In this document: piece after piece, positions 1-6,902 of the stretch
How the letters are laid out: the number at the start of each line of letters is the position of its first letter
Position numbering within the stretch: the first letter of the stretch is position 1
NCBI GenBank assembly: GCA_002328625.1
Contig: DCVC01000279.1
Location: 10,793-20,721 of the forward strand
Origin: Bacteroidales bacterium UBA2198
GTDB taxonomy: Bacteria; Bacteroidota; Bacteroidia; Bacteroidales; VadinHA17
DNA: 9,929 nucleotides
Reading direction: 5' to 3'
Program-made: the position numbers and the translations under genes
Notes under the pieces: model-generated
What the model was told of the DNA's origin: nothing
The model's database searches: none
The model's input: the letters and a program-made list of their open reading frames with translations, nothing else

Positions 1-1664
1 ATTACTCAGAAATAATTGTTGATAAAGCCATAATGTATGGCTTGACACTTAATAAAATAATGGCACTGGCTCAGGACAGCTACGGAATTGTATGGGCTGC
101 AACACTCGGTAACGGTATTTTTAAATGTTCTCCTGATTCAACGACATCTATAACAACTTTGAACGGATTATTCTCTAACTATTGCTACAGCATCTTTGCT
201 GATTCTGAAAACAATATATGGGTGGGACATGAAAGAGGATTTTCAAAATATGATTCAAATTCCGGAACTGTCAAAATATATGGTACTGAATTCGCAAAAG
301 GAGGGGCCTGCAATAGTGGAGCTATTTATGAATCGGTTGACGGTAACATATTTATTGGCACAACCGAGGGCTTAATTGTATATGACAAAACCAGAGAAAG
401 AAAGACACAACTGGCCCCCATTAATAATATTAACTCAGTCATTATAAACAATAAAGAATACCCCTTTCAACCCTCTTATTCATTGCCCTACAGAAAGAAC
501 TATGCTGTGAGGATTAACTTTGTCGGGATTAATTTCAGCGATCCTGAAAAAGTATATTACAGTACTTATCTTGAGAATTATGATATTGAATGGACTAGGA
601 TGTCATTAAGCCGGGAAGTTACATACAATCTCAGGGACGGCATTTACCGGTTCAGCCTGATATCAACAAATTCTGAAGGACTTTCGCAGGAAACACCTGT
701 TTCATTTGAGATACTTATAAAAAGGCCCTTCTGGAGATCCTGGTGGTTCATCATGTCAGTTATTGGCCTGGCCTCCGGAATAGTTGTAATTATTGTGAGA
801 GAAAGGGAAAAAGCACAGAAGAAAATTCAGGAGTATCTCGAAAAAGAGCTTGATGCAAGAACCAGGGTTGTTATGCAGCAAAAGGCGGAGATCGAGCTTC
901 AGAACCATGAGATTACAGACAGTATCAATTATGCCAAGAGGATCCAATCCAGCATCCTGCCTGATCTGAACAGGATTAAGGAGCACTTTAAGGATGCTTT
1001 CATTCTGTTTGAACCTCGAGATATTGTCAGCGGTGATTTTTACTGGTTCGACCGGCTTGATGATGACAGGTTTGTACTTGTATGTGCTGATTCAACAGGA
1101 CATGGTGTCCCCGGTGCATTTATGTCAATGATAGGATCCACTCTTTTACAGGATATCGTAACCCGGCAGAGAATTTCAAAACCTTCCGAAATAATTACAA
1201 TACTTGATAAGCAGATTTTTTCAACGCTTAATCAGAATCTTGACGTGGGAGTATCGAATGACGGAATGGATGTTGTGGTTTGCGAGTTTACTCAAAAAAA
1301 CCGCCACCTCCGGTTTGCCTCAGCAATGCGTCCGGTAATAATTATTCTGGGAGGGGAGATTTATTATATAAAAGGGAACAGATCGTCGGTTGGGGGTGAA
1401 TCAGTGATGGAGAAATATTACGATGATCAGGAATACTTTCTGAATGAAGGAGATATGGTTTATCTTTTTTCAGACGGGTTGCCTGACCAGTTTGGAGGAC
1501 CGGAGGGTAAAAAGATGAAGATAAACAGGTTAAAGAAACTGATAAACGAAATATCAAAATTACCTCTGGACCAGCAAAATGAATTAATAATGAAGTTTTA
1601 CAGGGAGTGGAAAGGAAGTTATGATCAGGTGGACGATATAATCTTTATGGGAATAAGGATATGA
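1..1664 (+). CDS. Sensor with Reg_prop/Y_Y_Y periplasmic part and SpoIIE/PP2C phosphatase output (5' truncated)
   Basis: The frame is open from base 3 with no stop upstream of the Met at base 33 (it reads YSEIIVDKAI before that Met), so the gene starts outside the window. Numbered from that Met, residues 8-118 contain about three degenerate propeller repeats of the Reg_prop type (VWAAT, IWVGH, IFIGT blades). Residues 157-229 look like a Y_Y_Y domain (YLENYDIEWT, DGIYRFSLIST). A membrane span lies at about 237-256, then a charged coiled coil at 257-300 and a SpoIIE domain to residue 543. Probable PP2C metal-binding acids are D335 (SGDFYW), D353 (ADSTGHGVPGA), D481 (SDG) and D534/D535 (QVDDIIF). 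By family knowledge the propeller senses a periplasmic signal and the cytoplasmic phosphatase dephosphorylates a protein Ser/Thr, often an anti-sigma-factor antagonist. Ligand and substrate are unknown. No histidine kinase domain is present. It converges on the lipoprotein gene with 3 bp between stop codons. Confidence 0.92.
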   Translation, partial: YSEIIVDKAIMYGLTLNKIMALAQDSYGIVWAATLGNGIFKCSPDSTTSITTLNGLFSNYCYSIFADSENNIWVGHERGFSKYDSNSGTVKIYGTEFAKGGACNSGAIYESVDGNIFIGTTEGLIVYDKTRERKTQLAPINNINSVIINNKEYPFQPSYSLPYRKNYAVRINFVGINFSDPEKVYYSTYLENYDIEWTRMSLSREVTYNLRDGIYRFSLISTNSEGLSQETPVSFEILIKRPFWRSWWFIMSVIGLASGIVVIIVREREKAQKKIQEYLEKELDARTRVVMQQKAEIELQNHEITDSINYAKRIQSSILPDLNRIKEHFKDAFILFEPRDIVSGDFYWFDRLDDDRFVLVCADSTGHGVPGAFMSMIGSTLLQDIVTRQRISKPSEIITILDKQIFSTLNQNLDVGVSNDGMDVVVCEFTQKNRHLRFASAMRPVIIILGGEIYYIKGNRSSVGGESVMEKYYDDQEYFLNEGDMVYLFSDGLPDQFGGPEGKKMKINRLKKLINEISKLPLDQQNELIMKFYREWKGSYDQVDDIIFMGIRI

Positions 1665-1667
1665 CAG

Positions 1668-2189
1668 TTACTTTTCATACAGATCATTCACAAAAAGAGC
1701 TATCTCACTCGTAGAAGCTATATTACTCACATTTAGAGCTCTGTCTTTGATATAAAAATCATACCTGATGGTGTCAGATTCAGAATAAAACAGATACAAG
1801 AATGTAACTGAAATATAGCCTTTTAGTATCTTATTTTGTCCCAATCTCTCCATATAGGGGATTCTGTAATCCGATGGTTTGAGAGGATCATTTTCAGGGG
1901 CGGGAACCATTACTCCTCCTGCTTTCCTGTAGAGTGTAAGGAAAAGATTTGTAGTATCATAAGTTTGTCCGGTTGCCGGAGGAGGCAAGCCAAGATCTCC
2001 ATCCCCGTCCTCAAAATAAAACTTCAGTGTCCCGCCTTTTGCAGTGTTTCCAAGAATATCTACAGTATCAAAAACCTTGAAACTTGTAAATTCAACATAT
2101 GGTTCAGGCGGTAATGTTTGTATTTTTACACAAGAAAATGTGGCAATAAGAAACAGGCCTGATACCAATAAACTTTTATAATTATTCAT
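1668..2189 (-). CDS. Putative lipoprotein of unknown function with a DGDGDLG loop
   Basis: I do not recognise a named family. The ATG at 2189 gives 173 residues. In-frame GTG/TTG codons farther upstream would put hydrophilic residues ahead of the signal peptide and are less likely. Residues 4-19 form a hydrophobic signal segment ending in a lipobox (ATFSC), so Cys20 is the predicted lipidated residue. The next residues (VKIQT) lack the acidic stretch linked to surface export in some Bacteroidota, so a periplasm-facing anchor is inferred, weakly. The mature part is beta-rich and includes an Asp-rich loop (FEDGDGDLGL, 59-68) that could bind a metal, and a late YDFYIKDRALNVSN segment (143-156) resembling the final strands of immunoglobulin-like sandwiches. 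It starts 48 bp after the der stop on the same strand, so it may be the last gene of that transcript. I see no good promoter of its own in the gap. Role unknown. Confidence 0.77.
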   Translation of the reverse strand: MNNYKSLLVSGLFLIATFSCVKIQTLPPEPYVEFTSFKVFDTVDILGNTAKGGTLKFYFEDGDGDLGLPPPATGQTYDTTNLFLTLYRKAGGVMVPAPENDPLKPSDYRIPYMERLGQNKILKGYISVTFLYLFYSESDTIRYDFYIKDRALNVSNIASTSEIALFVNDLYEK

Positions 2190-2237
2190 GGTTGAATCGT
2201 AACATAGTCTTATTAACAAAAACCACACCAAAATAAG

Positions 2238-3542
2238 CTATTTTTTTCTGAAAAATACCCTTACCGGCACACCAGTAAATTCAAAATTTTCTCTCAGTCG
2301 ATTCTCAACAAACCTTTTGTAAGGCTCCTTCACATATTGCGGCAGATTACAGAAAAAAGCGAAAGATGGCACTGAAACTGGCAACTGGGTAACATATTTA
2401 ATCCTGATATGCTTTCCTTTCAGTGATGGTGGCGGATTTGTCCGGATGATTTCAAGCATTAATTCATTAAGTTCTCCTGTTGGAATCCGTCTTTTCATGT
2501 TTTTCTTTACATTCTCAATCAACTCCAGTATTTTATGAATTCTTTGTCTGGTGATTGCAGAAATGAACAGAATATCATAATCAACAAAGGGCGCTGTTTT
2601 ATTCCGGATCTCCTTTTCAAATATTTTTACTGTATCATTACTTTTCTCAACCAGGTCCCATTTATTTACCAGTATTATAAGACCTTTGTTATTTTTCCTG
2701 ATAATGGAAAAAATATTCATGTCCTGAGATTCGATTCCTCTGGTTGCATCAATCATCAGCAGGCAAATATCTGAATTTTCGATGCTTCTTATTGCCCTCA
2801 AAACAGAATAGAACTCAACATCTTCACTTACCTTCACCTTCTTCCTTAAACCGGCCGTATCAACTAGAAAAAAATCGTGGTGGTATTTATTATATCGTGT
2901 GTAAATTGAATCGCGGGTAGTTCCGGGCAGAGGAGTTACAATATTTCTTTCTTCTCCGAGAAGGGAATTTATGAGGGATGATTTGCCCACATTTGGTCTT
3001 CCTACTATTGCGATCCGGGGCAGATCAGGCAGAATTTCGGGGGGCAGTTCATGGAGACTTTTAACCACTGCATCAAGAAGTTCACCTGTACCACTTCCAC
3101 TTATTGAACTTAAAGGGAAATAATCCCCGAGGCCGAGGCTGTAAAATTCGGTTGCATCAAGCAATCTGTCTGAATTATCAACTTTGTTTACGACCACCAG
3201 AACTTTCTTATCGACTTTCCTTAGAAGTGATGCCACGGAATGGTCAAGATCATGAATACCGACAATTACATCAACAATGAAAAGAATAAGATCAGCTTCG
3301 TCTATTGCCAGGATAACCTGTTTGTTGATCTCTTCTTCAAATATGTCATCGGAATTATCCACATATCCTCCTGTATCAATCACGGAAAAATCAATGCCAT
3401 TCCAGTTGGCAAGACCATAGTTCCGGTCACGGGTAACTCCGCTCATCTCATCGACTATTGCCTCACGCGAATCAATAAGCCTGTTAAAAAGAGTCGATTT
3501 GCCAACATTAGGTCTTCCCACTATCGCTACTATCCTGCTCAT
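2238..3542 (-). CDS. der: Ribosome biogenesis GTPase Der (EngA)
   Basis: Der is a double-GTPase protein that binds the 50S subunit and is needed for its maturation. The 434-residue length is normal. Two tandem G domains are visible. The first has GRPNVGKS at 9-16, the switch Thr at 37, DTGG at 56-59 and NKVD at 119-122. The second has GRPNVGKS at 181-188, DTAG at 228-231, NKWD at 293-296 and SAI at 328-330. A C-terminal KH-like domain follows from about 350 to 434 (TNPPPSLKGKHIRIKY, then FCNLPQYVKEPYKRFVENRLRE in two parts). All nucleotide-binding motifs look intact. The ATG is the natural start, because the protein opens directly on the first beta strand. It lies 13 bp after the era stop codon with no room for a separate promoter, so cotranscription with rluB and era is very likely. 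The sequence just upstream of the start is AT-rich without a Shine-Dalgarno match. Confidence 0.97.
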   Translation of the reverse strand: MSRIVAIVGRPNVGKSTLFNRLIDSREAIVDEMSGVTRDRNYGLANWNGIDFSVIDTGGYVDNSDDIFEEEINKQVILAIDEADLILFIVDVIVGIHDLDHSVASLLRKVDKKVLVVVNKVDNSDRLLDATEFYSLGLGDYFPLSSISGSGTGELLDAVVKSLHELPPEILPDLPRIAIVGRPNVGKSSLINSLLGEERNIVTPLPGTTRDSIYTRYNKYHHDFFLVDTAGLRKKVKVSEDVEFYSVLRAIRSIENSDICLLMIDATRGIESQDMNIFSIIRKNNKGLIILVNKWDLVEKSNDTVKIFEKEIRNKTAPFVDYDILFISAITRQRIHKILELIENVKKNMKRRIPTGELNELMLEIIRTNPPPSLKGKHIRIKYVTQLPVSVPSFAFFCNLPQYVKEPYKRFVENRLRENFEFTGVPVRVFFRKK

Positions 3543-3555
3543 ACTGTTTTAATTA

Positions 3556-4443
3556 TTACCGGTAACCGAATCTTTTTAAGACATTGGGTCTGTCTCTCCA
3601 GTCCTTAGTCACCCTGACAAACAACTCCAGATATATTTTGCGGTCAAAAAAGTTCTCCATTTCCTTTCGTGCTTCCGTTCCGGTCTTTTTCAGACCTGAT
3701 CCCTTGTGCCCGATTAAAATACCTTTCTGGCTTTCGCGTTCAACATGAATCACAGCCCTTATTCTGGTTATATCGCGGTCTTCCTTAAAACTTTCAATTT
3801 CAATCTCGACGGAATATGGTATCTCTTTCTGATAATTCAGTAAGATCTTTTCGCGGATAATTTCTGATGCAAAGAATCTTTCGTACTTGTCGGTAAGCTG
3901 ATCTTTCGGAAAATAGGGTTCTCCTTCAGGTAATTTGCCAAGGATGGCACTGAGAAGAGTATCCATATTGAATTTTTTCAGAGCTGAAACAGGTATGACT
4001 GGTGAATCAGGGAAGCAGATTTCGCATGCATTAACAATTCTTTCCAGATCCGTCTGGTTGCTCAGGTCAATTTTGTTCACAACAATGATCAAAGGTATTC
4101 CTGATTGTCTTATCCTGTCAGCATATTCACTGCTTATTGTCAGGTATTCTTTAACATCGGTGACATAAAGTATTACATCAGCATCAGCAAGAGCCTTGTT
4201 TACAAAACTCATCATTGATTCCTGAAGGATATATCTGGGTTTCAGTATACCCGGTGTGTCGGAATAAACTATCTGAAAATCATCCGCGTTAACAATACCA
4301 ATGATGCGATGGCGGGTTGTCTGGGCTTTGGAAGTGATTATTGATAGCTTTTCCCCAACCAGGGCATTCATGATTGTGGACTTTCCGACATTGGGATTTC
4401 CAATTATGTTAACAAAGCCCGCTCTGTGATTCATACCGTTCAT
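3556..4443 (-). CDS. era: GTPase Era
   Basis: Era is a GTPase with a KH RNA-binding domain that binds 16S rRNA near its 3' end and helps mature the 30S subunit. The ATG at 4443 gives 295 residues, usual for the family. The G domain shows GNPNVGKS at 15-22, the switch region SKAQTTRHR at 38-46, DTPG at 62-65, NKID at 123-126 and SAL at 153-155. The KH domain lies at about 205-295, with the GILIGHKGSG loop at 241-250. The frame extends farther upstream to 4497, but that stretch lies inside the end of rluB and does not resemble Era. The ATG at 4443 overlaps the rluB stop by one base (TAATG) and has GAGAGGTG seven bases upstream, which decides the start. A Met three codons later (4434, MNHRAGF) is the alternative and cannot be excluded. 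Confidence 0.96.
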   Translation of the reverse strand: MNGMNHRAGFVNIIGNPNVGKSTIMNALVGEKLSIITSKAQTTRHRIIGIVNADDFQIVYSDTPGILKPRYILQESMMSFVNKALADADVILYVTDVKEYLTISSEYADRIRQSGIPLIIVVNKIDLSNQTDLERIVNACEICFPDSPVIPVSALKKFNMDTLLSAILGKLPEGEPYFPKDQLTDKYERFFASEIIREKILLNYQKEIPYSVEIEIESFKEDRDITRIRAVIHVERESQKGILIGHKGSGLKKTGTEARKEMENFFDRKIYLELFVRVTKDWRDRPNVLKRFGYR

Positions 4444-5198
4444 TAAAAAACACCTCTCTTTAACATGCTGATCTCTTTCGGCATCAGAAATCTCCATTTT
4501 CCACGCTGGAGATTTTTTTTAGTCAGACCGGCAAAATATACCCTGTCGAGTTTCTTTACCCTGTAGCCCATTGCCTCGAAAATTCTTCTGACAACACGGT
4601 TCTGACCTGAATGAAGCTCAATGCCAATCTGACTTTTATCTTCACTATCAGCATATGACACAGCATCAACAATAATAAGCTCTTTATCAAGTTCAATTCC
4701 TCCTGCTATACGGACAAGATCGTTTTTAGTAACAGGTTTGTCAAGGAACACATGATAGATTTTTTTTCTTTTATATTTCGGGTGTGTAAGTTTTCCTGTC
4801 AGCTCACCATCATTCGTCAGCAGGAGGACACCTGTCGTTCCCTTGTCAAGACGGCCGACAGGGTAAACGCGTTCATGACAATGGTCCCCCAGCAGTTCAA
4901 TTACGGTATGATCTGCATGAGGATCTTCAACTGTTGTCACATATCCCTTTGGTTTGTTCATAATAATGTATACCTTCTTTTCAGTTGTAAGCCTTTTATT
5001 CCTGTATCTTACGTCGTCTCCGGTACTTACTCTGGTTCCGAGATCTGTTATCTTTTTACCGTTTACAGTTATTTGTCCTTCCCTTATAAGCACATCAGCC
5101 TCCCTGCGTGAGCAGAGACCACTATTGGCAATGAATCTGTTAAGCCTGATCTTTTCTTTGTCCGCATTTAAATGTTTTTTCAATTCATTTTTTTCCAT
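4443..5198 (-). CDS. rluB: 23S rRNA pseudouridine synthase of the RsuA/RluB family
   Basis: This enzyme isomerises a specific rRNA uridine to pseudouridine. The 251-residue protein has an S4 RNA-binding domain at about 16-62 (LNRFIANSGLCSRREAD, then INGK-like VNGKKI). The catalytic domain follows, with NKPKGYVTT at 81-89 and the family signature PVGRLDKGTTGVLLLTNDG at 113-131. D118 is the expected catalytic aspartate. The late motif SGQNRVVRRIFEAMGYRV (197-214) is also typical of RsuA-type enzymes. Within this family RluB, RluE, RluF and RsuA differ in target. The S4 domain and motif set favour RluB, the usual Bacteroidota member, but the exact uridine is inferred. The long basic N-terminal extension that I recall in some Bacteroides RluB proteins is absent. 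It is the first gene of the rluB-era-der cluster and is divergent from the mutase gene. Its stop codon overlaps the era start. Confidence 0.9.
   Translation of the reverse strand: MEKNELKKHLNADKEKIRLNRFIANSGLCSRREADVLIREGQITVNGKKITDLGTRVSTGDDVRYRNKRLTTEKKVYIIMNKPKGYVTTVEDPHADHTVIELLGDHCHERVYPVGRLDKGTTGVLLLTNDGELTGKLTHPKYKRKKIYHVFLDKPVTKNDLVRIAGGIELDKELIIVDAVSYADSEDKSQIGIELHSGQNRVVRRIFEAMGYRVKKLDRVYFAGLTKKNLQRGKWRFLMPKEISMLKRGVF
4451..4458 (-). promoter_or_regulatory. Shine-Dalgarno-like site for era inside the rluB 3' end
   Basis: On the minus strand these bases read GAGAGGTG, followed by seven bases (TTTTTTA) and then the era ATG at 4443. This is a close match to the anti-Shine-Dalgarno complement at normal spacing, and it lies within the last codons of rluB. 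The other starts in the window lack a comparable site. It supports the ATG at 4443 over the more upstream in-frame codon, and together with the TAATG overlap suggests coupled translation. Functional use is inferred. Confidence 0.6.
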
Positions 5199-5222
5199 AA
5201 TAAATCAGGTTGATTTTCGAGC

Positions 5223-5250
5223 ACTGTTATTTTTTTTGAAAAACAACAGT
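5223..5250 (-). promoter_or_regulatory. 28-nt hairpin in the rluB leader
   Basis: Bases 5223-5228 (ACTGTT) are the reverse complement of 5245-5250 (AACAGT). Inside them, after one A/C mismatch, 5230-5234 (TTTTT) pair with 5239-5243 (AAAAA) around a four-base loop. The structure therefore has 6 + 5 base pairs and is AT-rich. It ends 24 bases before the rluB start codon, so if transcription starts near 5262 it would sit close to the 5' end of the message. A leader structure acting on stability or initiation is possible. It lacks the GC-rich stem of a strong intrinsic terminator. Confidence 0.4.
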
Positions 5251-5268
5251 CATTTTCTTAACCGGCTG

Positions 5269-5276
5269 CAAAGTTA
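5269..5276 (-). promoter_or_regulatory. Bacteroidota-type -7 promoter element for rluB-era-der
   Basis: On the minus strand these bases read TAACTTTG, an exact match to the Bacteroidota -7 consensus TAnnTTTG. The distance to the rluB ATG at 5198 allows a leader of about 60-65 bases containing the 28-nt hairpin. I do not find a clean TTTG -33 element at the expected 19-21-base spacing upstream, which lowers confidence. The octamer GCAAAGTT at 5268-5275 recurs inverted at 5316-5323 beside the divergent gene. Confidence 0.45.
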
Positions 5277-5314
5277 CTATTATTTGGTAATAATATGATT
5301 TGGTGTTTTTTTTG

Positions 5315-5322
5315 CAACTTTG
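5315..5322 (+). promoter_or_regulatory. Probable -7 promoter element for the mutase gene
   Basis: The bases read CAACTTTG, one mismatch from TAnnTTTG, and sit 21 bases upstream of the ATG at 5344, implying a leader of roughly 10-20 bases. An eight-T tract (5306-5313) lies directly upstream. TTTG tetramers occur at 5283-5286 and 5299-5302, but neither has the ideal 19-21-base spacing. The inverted identity with the rluB-side element supports a shared promoter type, though activity is only inferred. Confidence 0.35.
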
Positions 5323-5343
5323 CGAAGTTTAAGAAATGCCAAT

Positions 5344-6726
5344 ATGACATTAATAAAATCGATATCCGGAATAAGGGGTACAATAGGAGGGAATCCTGGT
5401 GAAAACCTGACCCCCGTTGATATTGTTAAATTCTCGGCAGCCTATGGTACATGGCTGCAAAGAAGAAATAAAGGGAAGAGTGTCAGGGTTATTACCGGCC
5501 GCGATGCAAGAAAGTCCGGTCCCATGGTTAATGGTTTCGTTATTAGTACATTGAGAAGTCTCGGAATTGATGTAACTGATTTGGGCCTTGCAACCACACC
5601 GACCGTCGAGCTGGCTGTAACAGGCACAGATTCAGATGGTGGCATAATTATAACAGCAAGTCATAATCCGGCTGAATGGAATGCCCTGAAGTTGCTTAAT
5701 GAAAACGGAGAGTTTCTTTCATCTGCAGATGGAACGGAAGTACTTGAGATAGCAATGGCCGAAGATTTCGTTTTTGCACCTTTTGACAGGGAGGGTTCCC
5801 TGGAAAACGATGATACATGGGGGCAAAGACATATAGATCTGATTCTCGGACTGCCACTAGTTGATACAGAAATGATAAGGGAAGCACGATTTGCTGTTGC
5901 AATTGATTGTGTGAACTCTGTGGGAGGAATAATAGTACCTTCATTGCTCAGGTCACTCGGGGCAGGAAATATTATCGAATTAAATACTATTCCAGACGGG
6001 AACTTTGCACATAATCCGGAACCCCTGCCCCAGAACCTTACTGAAATATCTGCATTGGTCTTAAGTGAAAAAGCTGATGTGGGATTTGTTGTTGATCCGG
6101 ATGTTGACCGTCTTGCAATAGTGTGCGAAGATGGCACTATGTTCGGAGAGGAATATACTCTTGTTGCAGTATCTGATTATGTGTTGAAGCATACCAGGGG
6201 AGACACTGTTTCAAACCTTTCTTCTACAAGAGCATTAAAAGATGTTACTGAAAAGTATGGGAGATCCTGTTTCTCTGCTCCTGTAGGTGAAGTCAATGTT
6301 GTTGAGGAGATGAAAAGGAGAAATGCTATAATCGGAGGCGAAGGGAACGGAGGTGTTATTTATCCCGGGCTTCATTATGGCAGGGATGCTTTGGTTGGGA
6401 TTGCATTGTTTCTCTCGCATCTGGCAAAAAGCCGGAAGAGTTGTTCTTTATTAAGAAGGATGTATCCTGAATATGTGATTGCAAAGAAGAAATTAAACCT
6501 TGATCCATCACTTGATTTTGAAATGATTCTTGAAGAGATCAGGAATAATTTTCATGATCACAGGATCGATGAAAGGGATGGCATGAGGATTGAACATGAA
6601 CACGGGTGGGTTCAGATACGAAAATCGAATACGGAGCCGATAATACGGATTTATGCAGAAGGCAGGAATGCTGATGAAGCTGAACATTTTGCAGACAGGA
6701 TAATAGAAATTGTTAAAAAACTCTAA
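5344..6726 (+). CDS. glmM: Phosphoglucosamine mutase-like enzyme (alpha-D-phosphohexomutase family)
   Basis: The likely role is conversion of glucosamine-6-phosphate to glucosamine-1-phosphate, on the cytoplasmic route to UDP-GlcNAc for peptidoglycan and lipopolysaccharide. The ATG at 5344 gives 460 residues, normal for the family. A TTG at 5320 would add eight residues overlapping the promoter-like element and is rejected. Motifs appear in canonical order: SGIRGTIGG near the N terminus, the phosphoserine loop TASHNP at 104-109 with S106 as catalytic Ser, the metal loop DPDVDR at 251-256 (D251, D253, D255), the sugar loop GGEGNGG at 331-337, and the phosphate-binding RKSNTEPIIRIYAEG at 426-440. 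The loops differ from the classic bacterial GlmM forms (DGDADR, GEQSGH, RPSGTEP), so phosphomannomutase or phosphoglucomutase activity cannot be excluded. It is divergent from rluB. A 176-bp gap follows, so it is probably separate from the exporter genes. Confidence 0.85.
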   Translation: MTLIKSISGIRGTIGGNPGENLTPVDIVKFSAAYGTWLQRRNKGKSVRVITGRDARKSGPMVNGFVISTLRSLGIDVTDLGLATTPTVELAVTGTDSDGGIIITASHNPAEWNALKLLNENGEFLSSADGTEVLEIAMAEDFVFAPFDREGSLENDDTWGQRHIDLILGLPLVDTEMIREARFAVAIDCVNSVGGIIVPSLLRSLGAGNIIELNTIPDGNFAHNPEPLPQNLTEISALVLSEKADVGFVVDPDVDRLAIVCEDGTMFGEEYTLVAVSDYVLKHTRGDTVSNLSSTRALKDVTEKYGRSCFSAPVGEVNVVEEMKRRNAIIGGEGNGGVIYPGLHYGRDALVGIALFLSHLAKSRKSCSLLRRMYPEYVIAKKKLNLDPSLDFEMILEEIRNNFHDHRIDERDGMRIEHEHGWVQIRKSNTEPIIRIYAEGRNADEAEHFADRIIEIVKKL

Positions 6727-6848
6727 ACTGATTCTGTTTCTTTTAATCCCCGGAATAAAAACAGAGTGATGAATGTCTTTAAAAGAGAAAGATAAAAGCT
6801 GCTGATGTTAAAATATGTTAAGCACATTTTTGTTAGTGATCATTTTGA

Positions 6849-6856
6849 TACTTTTG
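6849..6856 (+). promoter_or_regulatory. Bacteroidota-type -7 promoter element for the exporter genes
   Basis: The bases read TACTTTTG, an exact TAnnTTTG match, 46 bases upstream of the adaptor ATG at 6903. A TTTG at 6829-6832 lies 16 bases upstream, shorter than the usual 19-21 for the -33 element. This is the best promoter candidate in the 176-bp gap after the mutase gene and would drive adaptor and permease together. TTTG strings are common in T-rich DNA, so chance is a real alternative. Confidence 0.42.
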
Positions 6857-6902
6857 TGGCTCATTCTTTTGATTTTATTAAGTATTAACAATTATAATCT
6901 CA

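Noticed and set aside
33..35. ATG at base 33 as the true start of the sensor gene.
   Set aside because: The frame stays open to the window edge, there is no signal peptide after this Met, and it begins in the middle of a propeller domain, so the gene is truncated by the window.
4444..4497. Upstream extension of era by 18 codons, starting at 4497.
   Set aside because: It lies inside the rluB coding end and has no Era-like residues. The ATG at 4443 has a Shine-Dalgarno-like site and the TAATG overlap.
5320..5343. TTG start at 5320 adding eight residues to the mutase.
   Set aside because: It falls on the promoter-like element, and the ATG at 5344 gives the normal N terminus (MTLIKSISGIRG).
5661..6137. 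Long open frame on the minus strand inside the mutase gene (158 codons).
   Set aside because: It lies wholly antisense to a gene with clear catalytic motifs, and its translation is Ser/Pro/Thr-rich without recognisable domains. It is a shadow of the real frame.
6733..6765. Possible stem-loop after the mutase gene: TCTGTTT (6733-6739) against AAACAGA (6759-6765).
   Set aside because: The stem is seven AT-rich pairs with a loop of about 19 bases, and no T-run follows, so it does not qualify as an intrinsic terminator.
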